45,006 bases of DNA, from NCBI RefSeq assembly GCF_016653355.1, contig NZ_NHSK01000143.1:1-45006 (forward strand), read 5' to 3'. Made by a program: the position numbers and the translations under genes. Each line of letters begins with the position of its first letter. Position 1 is the stretch's first letter. The DNA comes from Rhodoplanes elegans (GTDB lineage Bacteria; Pseudomonadota; Alphaproteobacteria; Rhizobiales; Xanthobacteraceae). The notes under the pieces are model-generated. The model made no database searches. It saw only the letters and a program-made list of their open reading frames with translations, and was not told the DNA's origin. This document shows positions 8,249 through 16,978 of this stretch, one piece after another.

Positions 8249-8357
8249 GTCGTCATTCCGGGGCGCACCGAAGGTGCGAACCCGGAATCCAGCCGCGACG
8301 TCGGAGGTCGTGGCTGGATTCCGGGTCCGGCCCTCCGGGCCGTCCCGGAATGACTGG
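8249..8357. repeat. Palindromic intergenic repeat, family B
   Basis: An inverted repeat of about 109 bases between cobN and cobH. CATTCCGGGGCGCACCGAAG and AACCCGGAATCCAGCC on the left mirror GGCTGGATTCCGGGTCCGGC and GTCCCGGAATGAC on the right. Same family as 14250-14356 and 39112-39222. The RNA could form a long hairpin between the two coding regions. Confidence 0.8.
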
Positions 8358-8380
8358 TGAAGTCGTGATCAGGTCTCGCA

Positions 8381-11300
8381 TCATCGACCGTCGTCCGCGA
8401 TCGCGTCGATGACGCTGTTGCGCCGGGTGGTCCAGTGGCCGGCCGTGACGAGCTGGCGGAAGCGCCGGCGCATCGCCTCGGCGGCGCGCGGGTTGGCGCT
8501 GTCGAGGAAGTCGCGCACCTCCTCGTCGCCGAGCGTCGCGTCGTAATAGAGGTCGAAGTGATGCGGCGGCACTGCCTGGGCGAGATGCGCGAACAGCGCC
8601 ATCTGGTCGAGCGTCCAGGCGATCTCGGCGGCGCCGCGGAACCCGTGCCGCATCTGCCCGCAGATCCAGGTCCGGTTGGTGGCGCGCGCCCGCACCACGC
8701 GGGCGATCTCTTCCCGCAGCGTGCGCATGCGTGGGCTCTCGGCGCGCGCCGAATCGGCGTGATAGAGGGCGGGACTCGCGCCGAGCGTTTTTGCGGCCGC
8801 CGCGAAGCCCGCCTCGTGCGCCGCGTAGTCGGGCGCCATCAGCAGGTCGGTCTCGGGCAGGTCCTGGGTGTGCACGAAGGCGTCGGCCGCCGCGACCTGC
8901 CCTTCCAGCGCGTCACGCGCGAGGACGCCGTCGCCGCGGCCATAGGCATGGGCGCTGCCGGCGAGCCAAGCCTCGGCCGCGGCCGCCACGCTCTCGGGCG
9001 TGAGATCGTCGACGGTCTCGGCGACGCCGACCCCGTAGGCGCCCGGCGCCGGGCCGAAGACCCTCGGGCCACCCGTGGTCCGGAACGGGTTCTCGTCGGC
9101 CGGCTCGTCGCGGGCCGCGAGGGCGGCGACCGCCTGCTCGAACAGCACCGGCAGGCTCGGGAACACGTCGCGGAACAGCCCGGAGATGCGCAGCGTCACG
9201 TTTATGCGTGGGCGCCCGAGCTGCGCCAACGTGAGCACCTCGAAGCCGGAGACGCGGTCGGAGGTGGTGTCCCAGGTCGGCACCACGCCCATCAAGCGCA
9301 GCGCCATGGCGAGCTCCTCGCCGGCCGTGCGCATGGTCGCCGAGCCCCACAGATCAACCACCACGGAGCCCGGATACTCGCCGTGATCCTGCAGATGGCG
9401 CGTCAGCAGCGCGTCGGCGAGGCGGGCGCCCTGGTCGGTGGCGGCGCGGCTCGGCACCGCGCGCGGGTCGACCGTGAAGAGATTGCGGCCGGTCGGCAAC
9501 ACGTCGCGCCGCCCGCGCCACGGCGAGCCGGCCGGACCGGGCGCCACGGCACAGCCGTCGAGCGCCGCGAGCAGGCTCGTCTGCTCGGCTCGCGCGCAGA
9601 CATCGAACGGCACGTTGGCCGACAGAGCGTCGTCGGGCACCACCGGGACGCGGCCGAACACGTGCAGGCCGTCGGCGAACTGCGTCGCCTTCACGTCGCA
9701 CACGAAGGCGTCGAGCTTCGTCACCGCCTCCTGCGGGCTCGTGTCGTCGGTGATGCCGGTGTCGTGGTCGAGACCGGTCTCCTTGGCGGCCGCGACGATA
9801 TCTTTCGCCAGCCGCTCGCGGCGGCGCGGATCGAGACCGTCGGCATTGGAGTACTCGTCGAGCAGCCGCTCGACCGTGTGCAGGCGCTCCGGCACGGTGC
9901 TCTGCCGCTGCGGCGGCGTCATGTGGCCGATCGTGACGGCGCCGAGCCGGCGCTTCGCCGTCGCCGCCTCGCCCGGATCGTTGACGATGAACGGATACAC
10001 CACCGGCGTCGGCCCGAGCAGCACGTCCGGCCAGCACGCGCCCGAGAGCGCGACCGACTTTCCGGGCAGCCATTCGAGCGTGCCGTGCGCCCCCATGTGG
10101 ACCAGCGCATCGATGCGGCAGACGTGCCGGAGCCACAGATGGAAGGCGACGAAGCCGTGCCGCGGGGCGCGGCGGGCATCGTGATACTCGACCGCCCGCG
10201 CGGCGCGGCTGCCGCGCTCGGGCTGCGCCGCGACGATGAGGTTGCCGCAGCGGATCGCCCTGAAGTGAAACTTGCCGTCGCGCACCGAAGGGTCGTCGTG
10301 AGGCGCGCCCCACTGCGCGACCAGATCGTCGCGAAGCGCGGGATCGAGTTCCGCCAGCGCCGCCTCGTAGTCCGCGAGGGGCCAGGAGACCTCTTCCGCC
10401 AGCAGGCGCGTGATCAGCGCCGCGTGATCAGGAGGCGCATCCGCCACCGCGTATCCGGCGTCGGCCAGCATGGAGAGAGCCGCGACCGCGCTTTCCGGCG
10501 CGTCGAGCCCGACCGCGTGGGCGATCTGGTCGTCGCGGCCCGGATAGGCCGACAGCACCAGCGTGAGCGTGCGGTCGCCGCGGGCCGTGCGGCGCAGCCG
10601 GGCCAACGCTTGCGCACGCGCCGCGACGGCGGCGACGCGCTCGCCGTGCGGCGCATGCACGACGCGGGCGAAGCCGAGATCCGGGTCGAGCGGCTCGGGC
10701 TCCTTGAACGAGACGACGCCGGAGAAGACGCGGCCGTCGACCTCGGGCAGCACCACATGGATGGCGAGGTCGGACGGCGACAGCCCGCGCTCCGACGTCG
10801 CCCAGGCGTTCTGAGATGATCCCGCGAGCGCCACTTGCAGCACCGGCGCGTCGGCCGCGTCGAACGGTCCGCCGTCGGCGTCGCGGGCCGAGAAGGCGGT
10901 GGCGTTGACGATCACGTCGGGCCTGATGCGGGCGAGCTGATCACGAAGCCAGGCCCGCGTCTCCGGCTCCTTCAGGCTGCCGACGAAGACGCCGACCGGC
11001 GTCACGCCGCGCGCGGTCAGCGCCGCCATCAGCGCCTCGACGGGCGCCGTGTCGGCTGCCGCCAGGATCGCGCGATAGAACACGACGAGCGCGCGCGGCG
11101 CGTCGACATCGTTCCGCGCGTCGACCGGACACGCCGAGAGATCGCCGGGGAAGAAACCGTGGCGGGGCAGGGCGCGCACGCCGAGGAGCGGCACGGCCCA
11201 CAGGCCCGAGGCGAGCGCGAGCTGGGCCAGCGCGCCCTGCGCGGCGCGCGCCCCACCGGTGTCGCACAGCGTCTGCAGGCGGCGCAGCGTCGACACGGGC

Positions 11301-11689
11301 ACGTTGGAGGCCTCGTCGAGCCGCGGGTCGGCGCGGCCGTCGCCGGGGATGATGGCCAGCGCGATGTTGTTCCGCGCCGCCGCGGCCCGCACCTCCTCGA
11401 CGCCGTAGCGCCAGTAGTCGAGCCCCCCCAAGAGTCTGATCAGGATGCCTTTGGCGTGCGACAGCGTCTTCTCGATGTAGAGATCGACCGAGAGCGGATG
11501 CTGGAGCCGCGCCAGATTGGCGAGTCGCAGGCTCGGCAGATCGTCGCGTCCGGCCCGCCAGCCGGCCGCGAAGGCGCCGAGGTCGCTGTCCGCGAACGAC
11601 AGGACGACGAGATCGGCCGGCGCGTGGCCGAGATCCTCGGCCGTCGCCGCCTCCTCGAGCCCGTGCGTCTCGCGGAACAGGATGTGCAT
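8381..11689 (-). CDS. cobN: Cobaltochelatase large subunit
   Basis: The large subunit of the ATP-dependent CobNST chelatase, which inserts Co(II) into hydrogenobyrinic acid a,c-diamide. The 1102-residue protein shows the CobN/BchH signature GAHGTLEWLPGK, followed by the GACWPDVLLGPTPVVYPFIV segment, and C-terminal motifs such as LWGSATMRTAGEELA and VTLRISGLFRDVFP. It is shorter than the roughly 1275 residues of the Pseudomonas denitrificans enzyme, mainly in the N-terminal half. ATG 11689 lies three bases after the cobW stop. The AAA+ partners CobS and CobT are not in the window; in Hyphomicrobiales they are usually at a separate locus. A magnesium chelatase H subunit is less likely given the cobW neighbour and riboswitch. 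Confidence 0.94.
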   Translation of the reverse strand: MHILFRETHGLEEAATAEDLGHAPADLVVLSFADSDLGAFAAGWRAGRDDLPSLRLANLARLQHPLSVDLYIEKTLSHAKGILIRLLGGLDYWRYGVEEVRAAAARNNIALAIIPGDGRADPRLDEASNVPVSTLRRLQTLCDTGGARAAQGALAQLALASGLWAVPLLGVRALPRHGFFPGDLSACPVDARNDVDAPRALVVFYRAILAAADTAPVEALMAALTARGVTPVGVFVGSLKEPETRAWLRDQLARIRPDVIVNATAFSARDADGGPFDAADAPVLQVALAGSSQNAWATSERGLSPSDLAIHVVLPEVDGRVFSGVVSFKEPEPLDPDLGFARVVHAPHGERVAAVAARAQALARLRRTARGDRTLTLVLSAYPGRDDQIAHAVGLDAPESAVAALSMLADAGYAVADAPPDHAALITRLLAEEVSWPLADYEAALAELDPALRDDLVAQWGAPHDDPSVRDGKFHFRAIRCGNLIVAAQPERGSRAARAVEYHDARRAPRHGFVAFHLWLRHVCRIDALVHMGAHGTLEWLPGKSVALSGACWPDVLLGPTPVVYPFIVNDPGEAATAKRRLGAVTIGHMTPPQRQSTVPERLHTVERLLDEYSNADGLDPRRRERLAKDIVAAAKETGLDHDTGITDDTSPQEAVTKLDAFVCDVKATQFADGLHVFGRVPVVPDDALSANVPFDVCARAEQTSLLAALDGCAVAPGPAGSPWRGRRDVLPTGRNLFTVDPRAVPSRAATDQGARLADALLTRHLQDHGEYPGSVVVDLWGSATMRTAGEELAMALRLMGVVPTWDTTSDRVSGFEVLTLAQLGRPRINVTLRISGLFRDVFPSLPVLFEQAVAALAARDEPADENPFRTTGGPRVFGPAPGAYGVGVAETVDDLTPESVAAAAEAWLAGSAHAYGRGDGVLARDALEGQVAAADAFVHTQDLPETDLLMAPDYAAHEAGFAAAAKTLGASPALYHADSARAESPRMRTLREEIARVVRARATNRTWICGQMRHGFRGAAEIAWTLDQMALFAHLAQAVPPHHFDLYYDATLGDEEVRDFLDSANPRAAEAMRRRFRQLVTAGHWTTRRNSVIDAIADDGR

Positions 11690-11692
11690 GGG

Positions 11693-12733
11693 TCAAGCCG
11701 GCTCGCCCTGCAGGGCCGCCGTCACGGCGGCGTGGTCGAAGCCCTTCTGGCCGATGACGACGAGACGCGAGACGCGCGGCTCGTCGGCCGCCCATGGCCG
11801 GTCGAACTGCGCCCGCACCCGCGTGCCGACGCCCTGCACCAGGAGCCGCATCGGCTTGCCGCGCACCGCGACATAGCCCTTGGCGCGCAGCACCCCGTGG
11901 TCGCGGGCGATCGCCTCGACCTTGGCCACCACCTCGGGGATGGCGGCATGATCCGGCAGCGTCACCACGATGGTCTCGAAGTCGTCGTGATCGTGCTCGC
12001 CGTGCTCCTCGTGATGGCTCGGGCGGGCGGCGAGATCATCCTCCGCGGCGGCGCCGAGGCCGAGCACGACACGCGGATCGACGCGGCCCTCCTGCGTCTC
12101 GATCACCGGAATTTTGCGCGGCATCTCGGCCTGCACGGTGTCCCGCGCGGCGGCCAGCGCCTGCGTGTCGACCAGGTCGATCTTGTTGAGGATGACGATG
12201 TCGGCACAGGCGACTTGATCCTCGAACACCTCGCCGAGCGGCGTGTCGTGGTCGATCGTCTCGTCGGCGGCGCGCTGCGCCGTCACGGCGGCGAGGTCGG
12301 GCGCGAAGCGGCCGTCCGCCACGGCCTCGGCGTCGGCGACCGCGATCACCCCGTCGACCGTGATGCGGGTGCGCAGATCGGGCCACTCGAAGGCCTTGAG
12401 GAGCGGCTTGGGCAGCGCGAGGCCCGAGGTCTCGATGAGGATGTGCTCGGGCGGCTGCGGCCGCGCCAGCAGGGCCTGGATGGTCGGCACGAACTCGTCG
12501 GCCACGGTGCAACACAGGCAGCCGTTGGTGAGTTCGACGATCGCATCCTCCGGGCAGCTCGGGTCGGCGCAACCTTTCAGGATGTCGCCGTCGATACCGA
12601 CGTCGCCGAACTCGTTGACCAGCACGGCGAGCCGGCGGCCGCCCGGATTCTCCATCAGGTGCCGAACCAGGCTGGTCTTGCCGGCCCCCAAAAAGCCCGT
12701 GACGATGGTGACGGGGATTTTTTCGAGCGACAT
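11693..12733 (-). CDS. cobW: CobW, COG0523-family GTPase (metallochaperone)
   Basis: A G3E-family P-loop GTPase thought to deliver cobalt to the chelatase. The 346-residue protein has Walker A GFLGAGKT (13-20), a NEFGDVGIDGD switch region (40-50), the metal-binding GCLCC (71-75), ETSGLALP (101-108) and the guanine-specifying NKID (183-186). A histidine-rich stretch (SHHEEHGEHDHDD, 239-251) before the C-terminal CobW_C domain could bind metal. It lies between DUF1636 and cobN with gaps of three to four bases, downstream of a cobalamin riboswitch. Location makes cobalt, rather than zinc, the probable metal. Confidence 0.93.
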   Translation of the reverse strand: MSLEKIPVTIVTGFLGAGKTSLVRHLMENPGGRRLAVLVNEFGDVGIDGDILKGCADPSCPEDAIVELTNGCLCCTVADEFVPTIQALLARPQPPEHILIETSGLALPKPLLKAFEWPDLRTRITVDGVIAVADAEAVADGRFAPDLAAVTAQRAADETIDHDTPLGEVFEDQVACADIVILNKIDLVDTQALAAARDTVQAEMPRKIPVIETQEGRVDPRVVLGLGAAAEDDLAARPSHHEEHGEHDHDDFETIVVTLPDHAAIPEVVAKVEAIARDHGVLRAKGYVAVRGKPMRLLVQGVGTRVRAQFDRPWAADEPRVSRLVVIGQKGFDHAAVTAALQGEPA

Positions 12734-12737
12734 GTTT

Positions 12738-13151
12738 TCAACGCTCCTGCGGGACGGCGGGCAGCGGCGGGACGCGAGCGACCACGCCCTTGCGGAGGAT
12801 CTCCGGGCGCTCGCGCCAGGGCACCAGCCCGTCGGCGGTCGCGGCGTAGCGGGCGGCGCTGGCCAGGATGGCGTCGGCCTGGTCGGGCGCGAGGCCGCCG
12901 TAGACGTAGCTCCAGCGGCCGGGGCCCGCGACGGCGACCGTGCAGGCGCGGTTGCAGTTCGACAGGCACTCGGCCGGCACGATCGTCACGTCCGGCGCGC
13001 CGACGCGCTGCTGGGCGGCGACCAGGGCGTCGTGGAGGAGGCGGCCCGACCGCACCTCCTCGTCGGCGGAGAGCCGACAGGTGACGCAGACATGCAGGTT
13101 CACAGGGGCAGGCGGATTCGGGGTCGGGGCCGAAGGCTCCACGGGGGTCAT
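12738..13151 (-). CDS. DUF1636 2Fe-2S ferredoxin-like protein of cobalamin operons
   Basis: A 137-residue protein of unknown role that travels with cob genes. After a Pro-rich N-terminus it shows HVCVTCR (Cys22, Cys25) and CLSNCNRACTV (Cys62, Cys66, Cys70), an arrangement like thioredoxin-fold 2Fe-2S ferredoxins. It is the first gene after a cobalamin riboswitch and four bases upstream of cobW, so it is repressed by B12 together with cobW and cobN. ATG 13151 is the only plausible start; reading further upstream would run through the riboswitch. A role in supplying electrons or handling cobalt is possible, but this is inference. Confidence 0.85.
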   Translation of the reverse strand: MTPVEPSAPTPNPPAPVNLHVCVTCRLSADEEVRSGRLLHDALVAAQQRVGAPDVTIVPAECLSNCNRACTVAVAGPGRWSYVYGGLAPDQADAILASAARYAATADGLVPWRERPEILRKGVVARVPPLPAVPQER

Positions 13152-13271
13152 GAATCGCTCGTCGACGGACGGAGGACGGGTGTCCTCCGAGACGTGCGGC
13201 GAGCGGACCTGCACTCCGTTCGGCCGACATTCGCTCCGGAACACCCCGCCCGGAACGGCGTCAGTAGCAGG

Positions 13272-13452
13272 CGACGGCAGGTCTCCTGGCTCGCGGGTCG
13301 CTGCCGGCACCGCCTTCCCGAGGGCTCGCCCCAGTGGCTTCGGTGCAGGCTCGCCGCTCACAGTTGCGGGGGCAGCTCCGGCACGGCACCGACCCGGTCG
13401 CCCGTCTCGCGGGTGTGCCGGATCGCCGCCCCCGGTATTCCCTCTTGTCCGA
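13272..13452 (-). ncRNA. Cobalamin riboswitch upstream of DUF1636-cobW-cobN
   Basis: Read on the minus strand, the conserved cobalamin-riboswitch blocks occur in order: AGAGGGAATAC (5' end), GCTGCCCCCGCAACTGTGAG, GCCACTGG, CGGGAAGGC and GCCAGGAGACCTGCC (3' end). It sits about 120 bases before the DUF1636 start and should lower expression of that operon when adenosylcobalamin is plentiful. On the plus strand the region faces cobO, which it does not control. An exact TTGACA lies upstream on the minus strand at 13544-13539, but its -10 is poor. Confidence 0.93.
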
Positions 13453-13459
13453 CCCGCAA

Positions 13460-13485
13460 GACGTTTCGCGACATGCGAAAACGTC
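13460..13485. promoter_or_regulatory. Inverted repeat between the riboswitch and cobO
   Basis: GACGTTTCGC (13460-13469) faces GCGAAAACGTC (13475-13485), a near-perfect ten-base dyad with a five-base loop and one bulged A. It lies just 5' of the riboswitch core on the minus strand and about 120 bases before cobO on the plus strand. It could be an extra stem in the riboswitch leader or a protein operator in the divergent promoter region. Confidence 0.4.
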
Positions 13486-13605
13486 CCGGCGGGCGGGACA
13501 CCGTCGGCGCGAGGATCTGTGCGGCGGAAGTGCCGCCCTGTCAATCCGGCGGTTGCCCGAGCGGACGCCCTGTGGTCCTGTCGCCCACCCCCGACGAGGA
13601 CGCTC

Positions 13606-14223
13606 ATGACCACCCCAGAGACCGAGACCGACGAGGCTGCGCGCCACCGCGTAAAAATGGAGAAGCGCAAGGCCCTGCAGGACGCCGAGATCGCCTCGAA
13701 GACGGTCGAGAAGGGGCTCCTGCTCGTCCATACCGGCACTGGAAAAGGCAAGTCGACGGCCGCCTTCGGGCTGGCGCTGCGGGTGCTCGGCCACGGCGGA
13801 CGGGTCGGCGTCGTCCAGTTCATCAAGAGCCGGCCGACCGGCGAGAAGACGGCGCTGGCGGTGTTCGGCGACCGCGTCGTCTGGCACACGGCGGGCGAGG
13901 GATTCACCTGGGAGACCCAGGACAAGGCGCGCGACATGGCCGCCTGCCGGGGCGCCTGGGACACCGCCAAGGCGCTGATGACCGACCCGGCGTTCGGCCT
14001 GGTGATTCTCGACGAGCTCAACATCGCGCTGCGTTACGACTACCTGCCGGTCGAGGAGGTGGTGGCGACGCTCGCGGCGCGCCGCCGCGATCTCCACGTC
14101 GCCGTCACGGGCCGCAACGCCAAGCCGGCCCTGGTCGAGGCCGCCGACCTCGTCACCGACATGACGATGGTCAAGCACCACTTCAAGGCCGGCGTGAAGA
14201 CCCAGGCCGGGATCGAGTATTGA
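13606..14223 (+). CDS. cobO: Cob(I)yrinic acid a,c-diamide adenosyltransferase
   Basis: Attaches the 5'-deoxyadenosyl group of ATP to Co(I) corrinoids. The 205-residue CobA/CobO/BtuR-type protein has the P-loop HTGTGKGKSTAAFG (42-55), VVQFIKS, WHTAGEGFTWETQD, LDELNIALRYDYL and a C-terminal MTMVKHHFKAGVKTQAGIEY, all diagnostic. ATG 13606 has GAGGA seven bases upstream. It is divergent from the riboswitch-controlled DUF1636 operon and is followed by a repeat and then cobQ. Confidence 0.95.
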   Translation: MTTPETETDEAARHRVKMEKRKALQDAEIASKTVEKGLLLVHTGTGKGKSTAAFGLALRVLGHGGRVGVVQFIKSRPTGEKTALAVFGDRVVWHTAGEGFTWETQDKARDMAACRGAWDTAKALMTDPAFGLVILDELNIALRYDYLPVEEVVATLAARRRDLHVAVTGRNAKPALVEAADLVTDMTMVKHHFKAGVKTQAGIEY

Positions 14224-14249
14224 GGGTGGCGGGGCGAGTGGAATGCCGA

Positions 14250-14356
14250 TGGTCATTCCGGGGCGCGCCGAAGGCGCGAACCCGGAAACCAGCCGCGACC
14301 GGAATGCTCGGGACTGGATCCGGGGTCCGGCGCTTCGCGCCGTCCCGCAATGACGG
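14250..14356. repeat. Palindromic intergenic repeat, family B
   Basis: CATTCCGGGGCGCGCCGAAG with AACCCGGAAACCAGCC on the left, and GACTGGATCCGGGGTCCGGC with CCGTCCCGCAATGACG on the right, form an imperfect long hairpin filling the cobO-cobQ gap. Close relative of 8249-8357 and 39112-39222. Confidence 0.8.
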
Positions 14357-14383
14357 GGCGGACGCGCGACCGGCGAGACGAGC

Positions 14384-15889
14384 ATGACCGCCCGCACCCT
14401 CATGTTTCAGGGCACCGGCTCGGACGTCGGCAAGTCGTTGATCGTCGCCGGGCTCGCCCGGCTGCTGACCCATCGCGGGCTGCGGGTGCGGCCGTTCAAG
14501 CCGCAGAACATGTCGAACAACGCGGCCGTGACGGCCGACGGCGGCGAGATCGGCCGCGCCCAGGCCCTGCAGGCGCGCGCCGCGCGGGTCGCGCCGTCGG
14601 TGCACATGAACCCGGTGCTTTTGAAGCCGCAGAGCGAGACCGGTGCTCAGATCGTCGTCCAGGGCCGGGTGTTCGGGACCGCCCGGGCAAAGGACTACCA
14701 GTCGCGAAAAGCCGCGCTGCTGCCGCATGTTCTGGACAGTTTTTCACGCCTGCGCGGCGACGCCGACATCGTGCTGGTGGAGGGGGCGGGCTCCGCCTCC
14801 GAGGTGAACCTGCGGGCGAACGACATCGCCAACATGGGCTTCGCCCGCGCCGCCGACGTGCCCGTGGTGCTGATCGGCGATATCGACCGCGGCGGCGTGA
14901 TCGCGAGTCTCGTCGGCACCGCCGCCGTCGTCGAGCCCGAGGATGCCGCGCTGATCCGCGGCTTTCTCGTCAACAAGATGCGCGGCGACCCATCGCTGTT
15001 CGCCGCCGGCATGGCGGTCATCGCTAAAAAGACCGGATGGGCGCCGCTCGGCCTGGTGCCGCATTTCTATGACGCCCACCGCCTGCCCGCCGAGGACATT
15101 TACGGGCTCGACGCCGGGACCGCGACCGCGCCTGCCGCGAAAACAGGAAAGGTCCGCATCGCCGTGCCGGTGCTGCCGTCGATCTCCAACTTCGACGACC
15201 TCGACCCGCTGCGGCTGGAGCCCGCCGTCGATCTCGTGCTGCTGAGGAACGGCGCGCCGCTGCCGGCCGACACCGACCTCGTGATCCTACCCGGCGCCAA
15301 GACGACCATCCGGGATCTCGCGGCGCTGCGCGCGGTCGGCTGGGACATCGACATTCTGGCTCACGTCCGTCGCGGCGGCCGGGTGCTCGGCCTGTGCGGC
15401 GGCTATCAGATGCTCGGCCGCGAAATCGCCGATCCGGACGGCGTCGAGGGCCCGCCCGGCACGGCGCCGGGGCTCGGCCTTCTCGACGTGATCACGACGC
15501 TGACGGGCGACAAGTCGCTGGTCGCCGTGACGGGCCACACCGTCGCCGACGGCGTGCCGCTCGAGGGCTACGAGATGCACATGGGCCGCACCACCGGACC
15601 CGGCATAGCGCGGCCGCTGGTGCGGCTCGACGATCCGCAGGGCGACGCGCAGGATGGCGGCCGCGACGACGGCGGCGTCTCGCCGGACGGCCGCGTCGCC
15701 GGAACCTACGTCCACGGGTTCTTCGCCGACGACCGCCAGCGTGCCGCCTGGCTCGCCCGCCTCGGTGCGCCGGTGGCGGAGCAGGGCGGCCTCGCCTTCG
15801 AGGCGATGGTCGACGAGACGCTCGATGCGCTCGCGGCGCATCTCGAGGCGCACGTGGACATCGAGGCTCTACTCGGCCTCGCGCGCTGA
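14384..15889 (+). CDS. cobQ: Adenosylcobyric acid synthase (glutamine-hydrolysing)
   Basis: Amidates side chains b, d, e and g of adenosylcobyrinic acid a,c-diamide, using glutamine and ATP. The 501-residue protein has the N-terminal dethiobiotin-synthetase-like domain with GTGSDVGKS (10-18), [12 protein letters not shown] (38-49) and [13 protein letters not shown] (132-144), then a class I glutamine amidotransferase domain with nucleophile Cys338 in [10 protein letters not shown] and catalytic His445 in GTYVHGFF. The start ATG at 14384 lies just after a repeat. It converges with cbiO across a hairpin. Confidence 0.95.
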   Translation: MTARTLMFQGTGSDVGKSLIVAGLARLLTHRGLRVRPFKPQNMSNNAAVTADGGEIGRAQALQARAARVAPSVHMNPVLLKPQSETGAQIVVQGRVFGTARAKDYQSRKAALLPHVLDSFSRLRGDADIVLVEGAGSASEVNLRANDIANMGFARAADVPVVLIGDIDRGGVIASLVGTAAVVEPEDAALIRGFLVNKMRGDPSLFAAGMAVIAKKTGWAPLGLVPHFYDAHRLPAEDIYGLDAGTATAPAAKTGKVRIAVPVLPSISNFDDLDPLRLEPAVDLVLLRNGAPLPADTDLVILPGAKTTIRDLAALRAVGWDIDILAHVRRGGRVLGLCGGYQMLGREIADPDGVEGPPGTAPGLGLLDVITTLTGDKSLVAVTGHTVADGVPLEGYEMHMGRTTGPGIARPLVRLDDPQGDAQDGGRDDGGVSPDGRVAGTYVHGFFADDRQRAAWLARLGAPVAEQGGLAFEAMVDETLDALAAHLEAHVDIEALLGLAR

Positions 15890-16064
15890 CGCGGCCGCGC
15901 CCGCTCTTCCTTGCGACAGCGCATCAGGCATCCGGAGGGATGAAACGATTCTCCCGGTGCTCGGCCTCGTGGCCCGGACAAGGCGCGGCAGGCCGTAGGC
16001 CTGATGCGCCGCAGATCCGGGGCCCAGGGGCCGCACGATGGGTGCTGCACCTGATCGCCCCTGG

Positions 16065-16100
16065 GTCCCGGTTCGCGGCGCGTCGCGCCGCGCCCGGGAC
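16065..16100. terminator. GC-rich hairpin between convergent cobQ and cbiO
   Basis: GTCCCGG and CCGGGAC enclose a further stem of CGCGGCGCG paired with its complement, a hairpin of about 36 bases in the 234-base gap between converging genes. There is no U-tract, so intrinsic termination is uncertain; it could instead block RNA decay or be a degenerate member of the intergenic repeats. The rest of 15890-16123 shows nothing I recognise. Confidence 0.4.
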
Positions 16101-16123
16101 ACGAGACCTCGGTCAGGTGGCTT

Positions 16124-16978
16124 TCACGACCCCGCCCGGCTCTTCCCCCAGCTCCGTGCGACGAGCGACAGCGCCGCGTCGCGGGTCTTCGGCAGCGGGT
16201 CGGTCGCGCCGAGATGCCCGGCGTCGCGGGCCGCGAGTCCGAGGGTGAGGAGAAACGGCGGCTCGATCCCGGCGGCCGCCATGGCGGCGCGATCTGCGAG
16301 CACGTCCTCGGCGAGACCTTGGCGGAGCACCTTGCCGCCGGCGAACAGCGCGACGTCGTCGGCGAGCCGGTAGGCGAGGTCGACGTCGTGGGTCGCGAAC
16401 ACCAGCGTCGCCCCGTCGGCGTGCAACGCCTGCAGCGCGGCCAGGAGGCCGTCGAGGCCGGCGCGGTCGAGGCCCGCGGTCGGCTCGTCGAGCAGCAGCA
16501 CCTCGGGCCGCATCGCGACGGCGCCGGCGATCGCGACGCGCTTCTTCTGGCCGAACGAGAGCATGTGGGTCGGCCGCGCGGCGAGCTCGGCGATGCCCAT
16601 CACCAGGAGGGCATCGGCGACGCGGCGGCGCACCTCGTCGTCGGCGAGACCGAGATTGAGCGGCCCGAACGACACGTCCTCCTCGACCGAGGCGGCGAAC
16701 AGCTGATCGTCGGCGTCCTGCAGCACCAGCCCGACGCGGCGGCGCCACGCATTGAGGTCGGCGCGCCCGTACCCGGCCGGTGCGCCGTCGAGCAGCACCC
16801 GGCCGCGCTGCGGCCGCAGCGTGCCGTTGAGGTGGAGGAGCAGCGTCGTCTTGCCGGCGCCGTTGGGTCCGAGAATGGCGAGGCGGCGCCCGCGCCGCAC
16901 GACGAGATCAAGGTCCGACAGGGCCGGACCGCCGTCCCGATAGGCGTAGGTCAGGCCTTGCGCTTCGAGCAGGGTCAC
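16124..16978 (-). CDS. cbiO: Cobalt ECF transporter ATP-binding protein
   Basis: The ATPase of the CbiMNQO energy-coupling-factor cobalt importer. The 284-residue protein has Walker A GPNGAGKTT (37-45), Q-loop LQDADDQLF, ABC signature LSFGQKKRVAIAGA (from 140), Walker B LLLDEP (161-166) and the switch ATHDVDLA. GTG 16978 overlaps the cbiQ stop as GTGA, which I prefer; a TTG at 16987 would add three residues. It is the last gene of the riboswitch-controlled cbiMNQO operon. Confidence 0.92.
   Translation of the reverse strand: MTLLEAQGLTYAYRDGGPALSDLDLVVRRGRRLAILGPNGAGKTTLLLHLNGTLRPQRGRVLLDGAPAGYGRADLNAWRRRVGLVLQDADDQLFAASVEEDVSFGPLNLGLADDEVRRRVADALLVMGIAELAARPTHMLSFGQKKRVAIAGAVAMRPEVLLLDEPTAGLDRAGLDGLLAALQALHADGATLVFATHDVDLAYRLADDVALFAGGKVLRQGLAEDVLADRAAMAAAGIEPPFLLTLGLAARDAGHLGATDPLPKTRDAALSLVARSWGKSRAGS

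Noticed and set aside
8435-13084. Long plus-strand frames opposite cobN and cobW
   Set aside because: Antisense shadows of well-supported genes; no recognisable domain or start signal.
13606-14223. cobO as a target of the adjacent riboswitch
   Set aside because: All conserved riboswitch blocks read on the minus strand, so its transcript leads to DUF1636, not to cobO.
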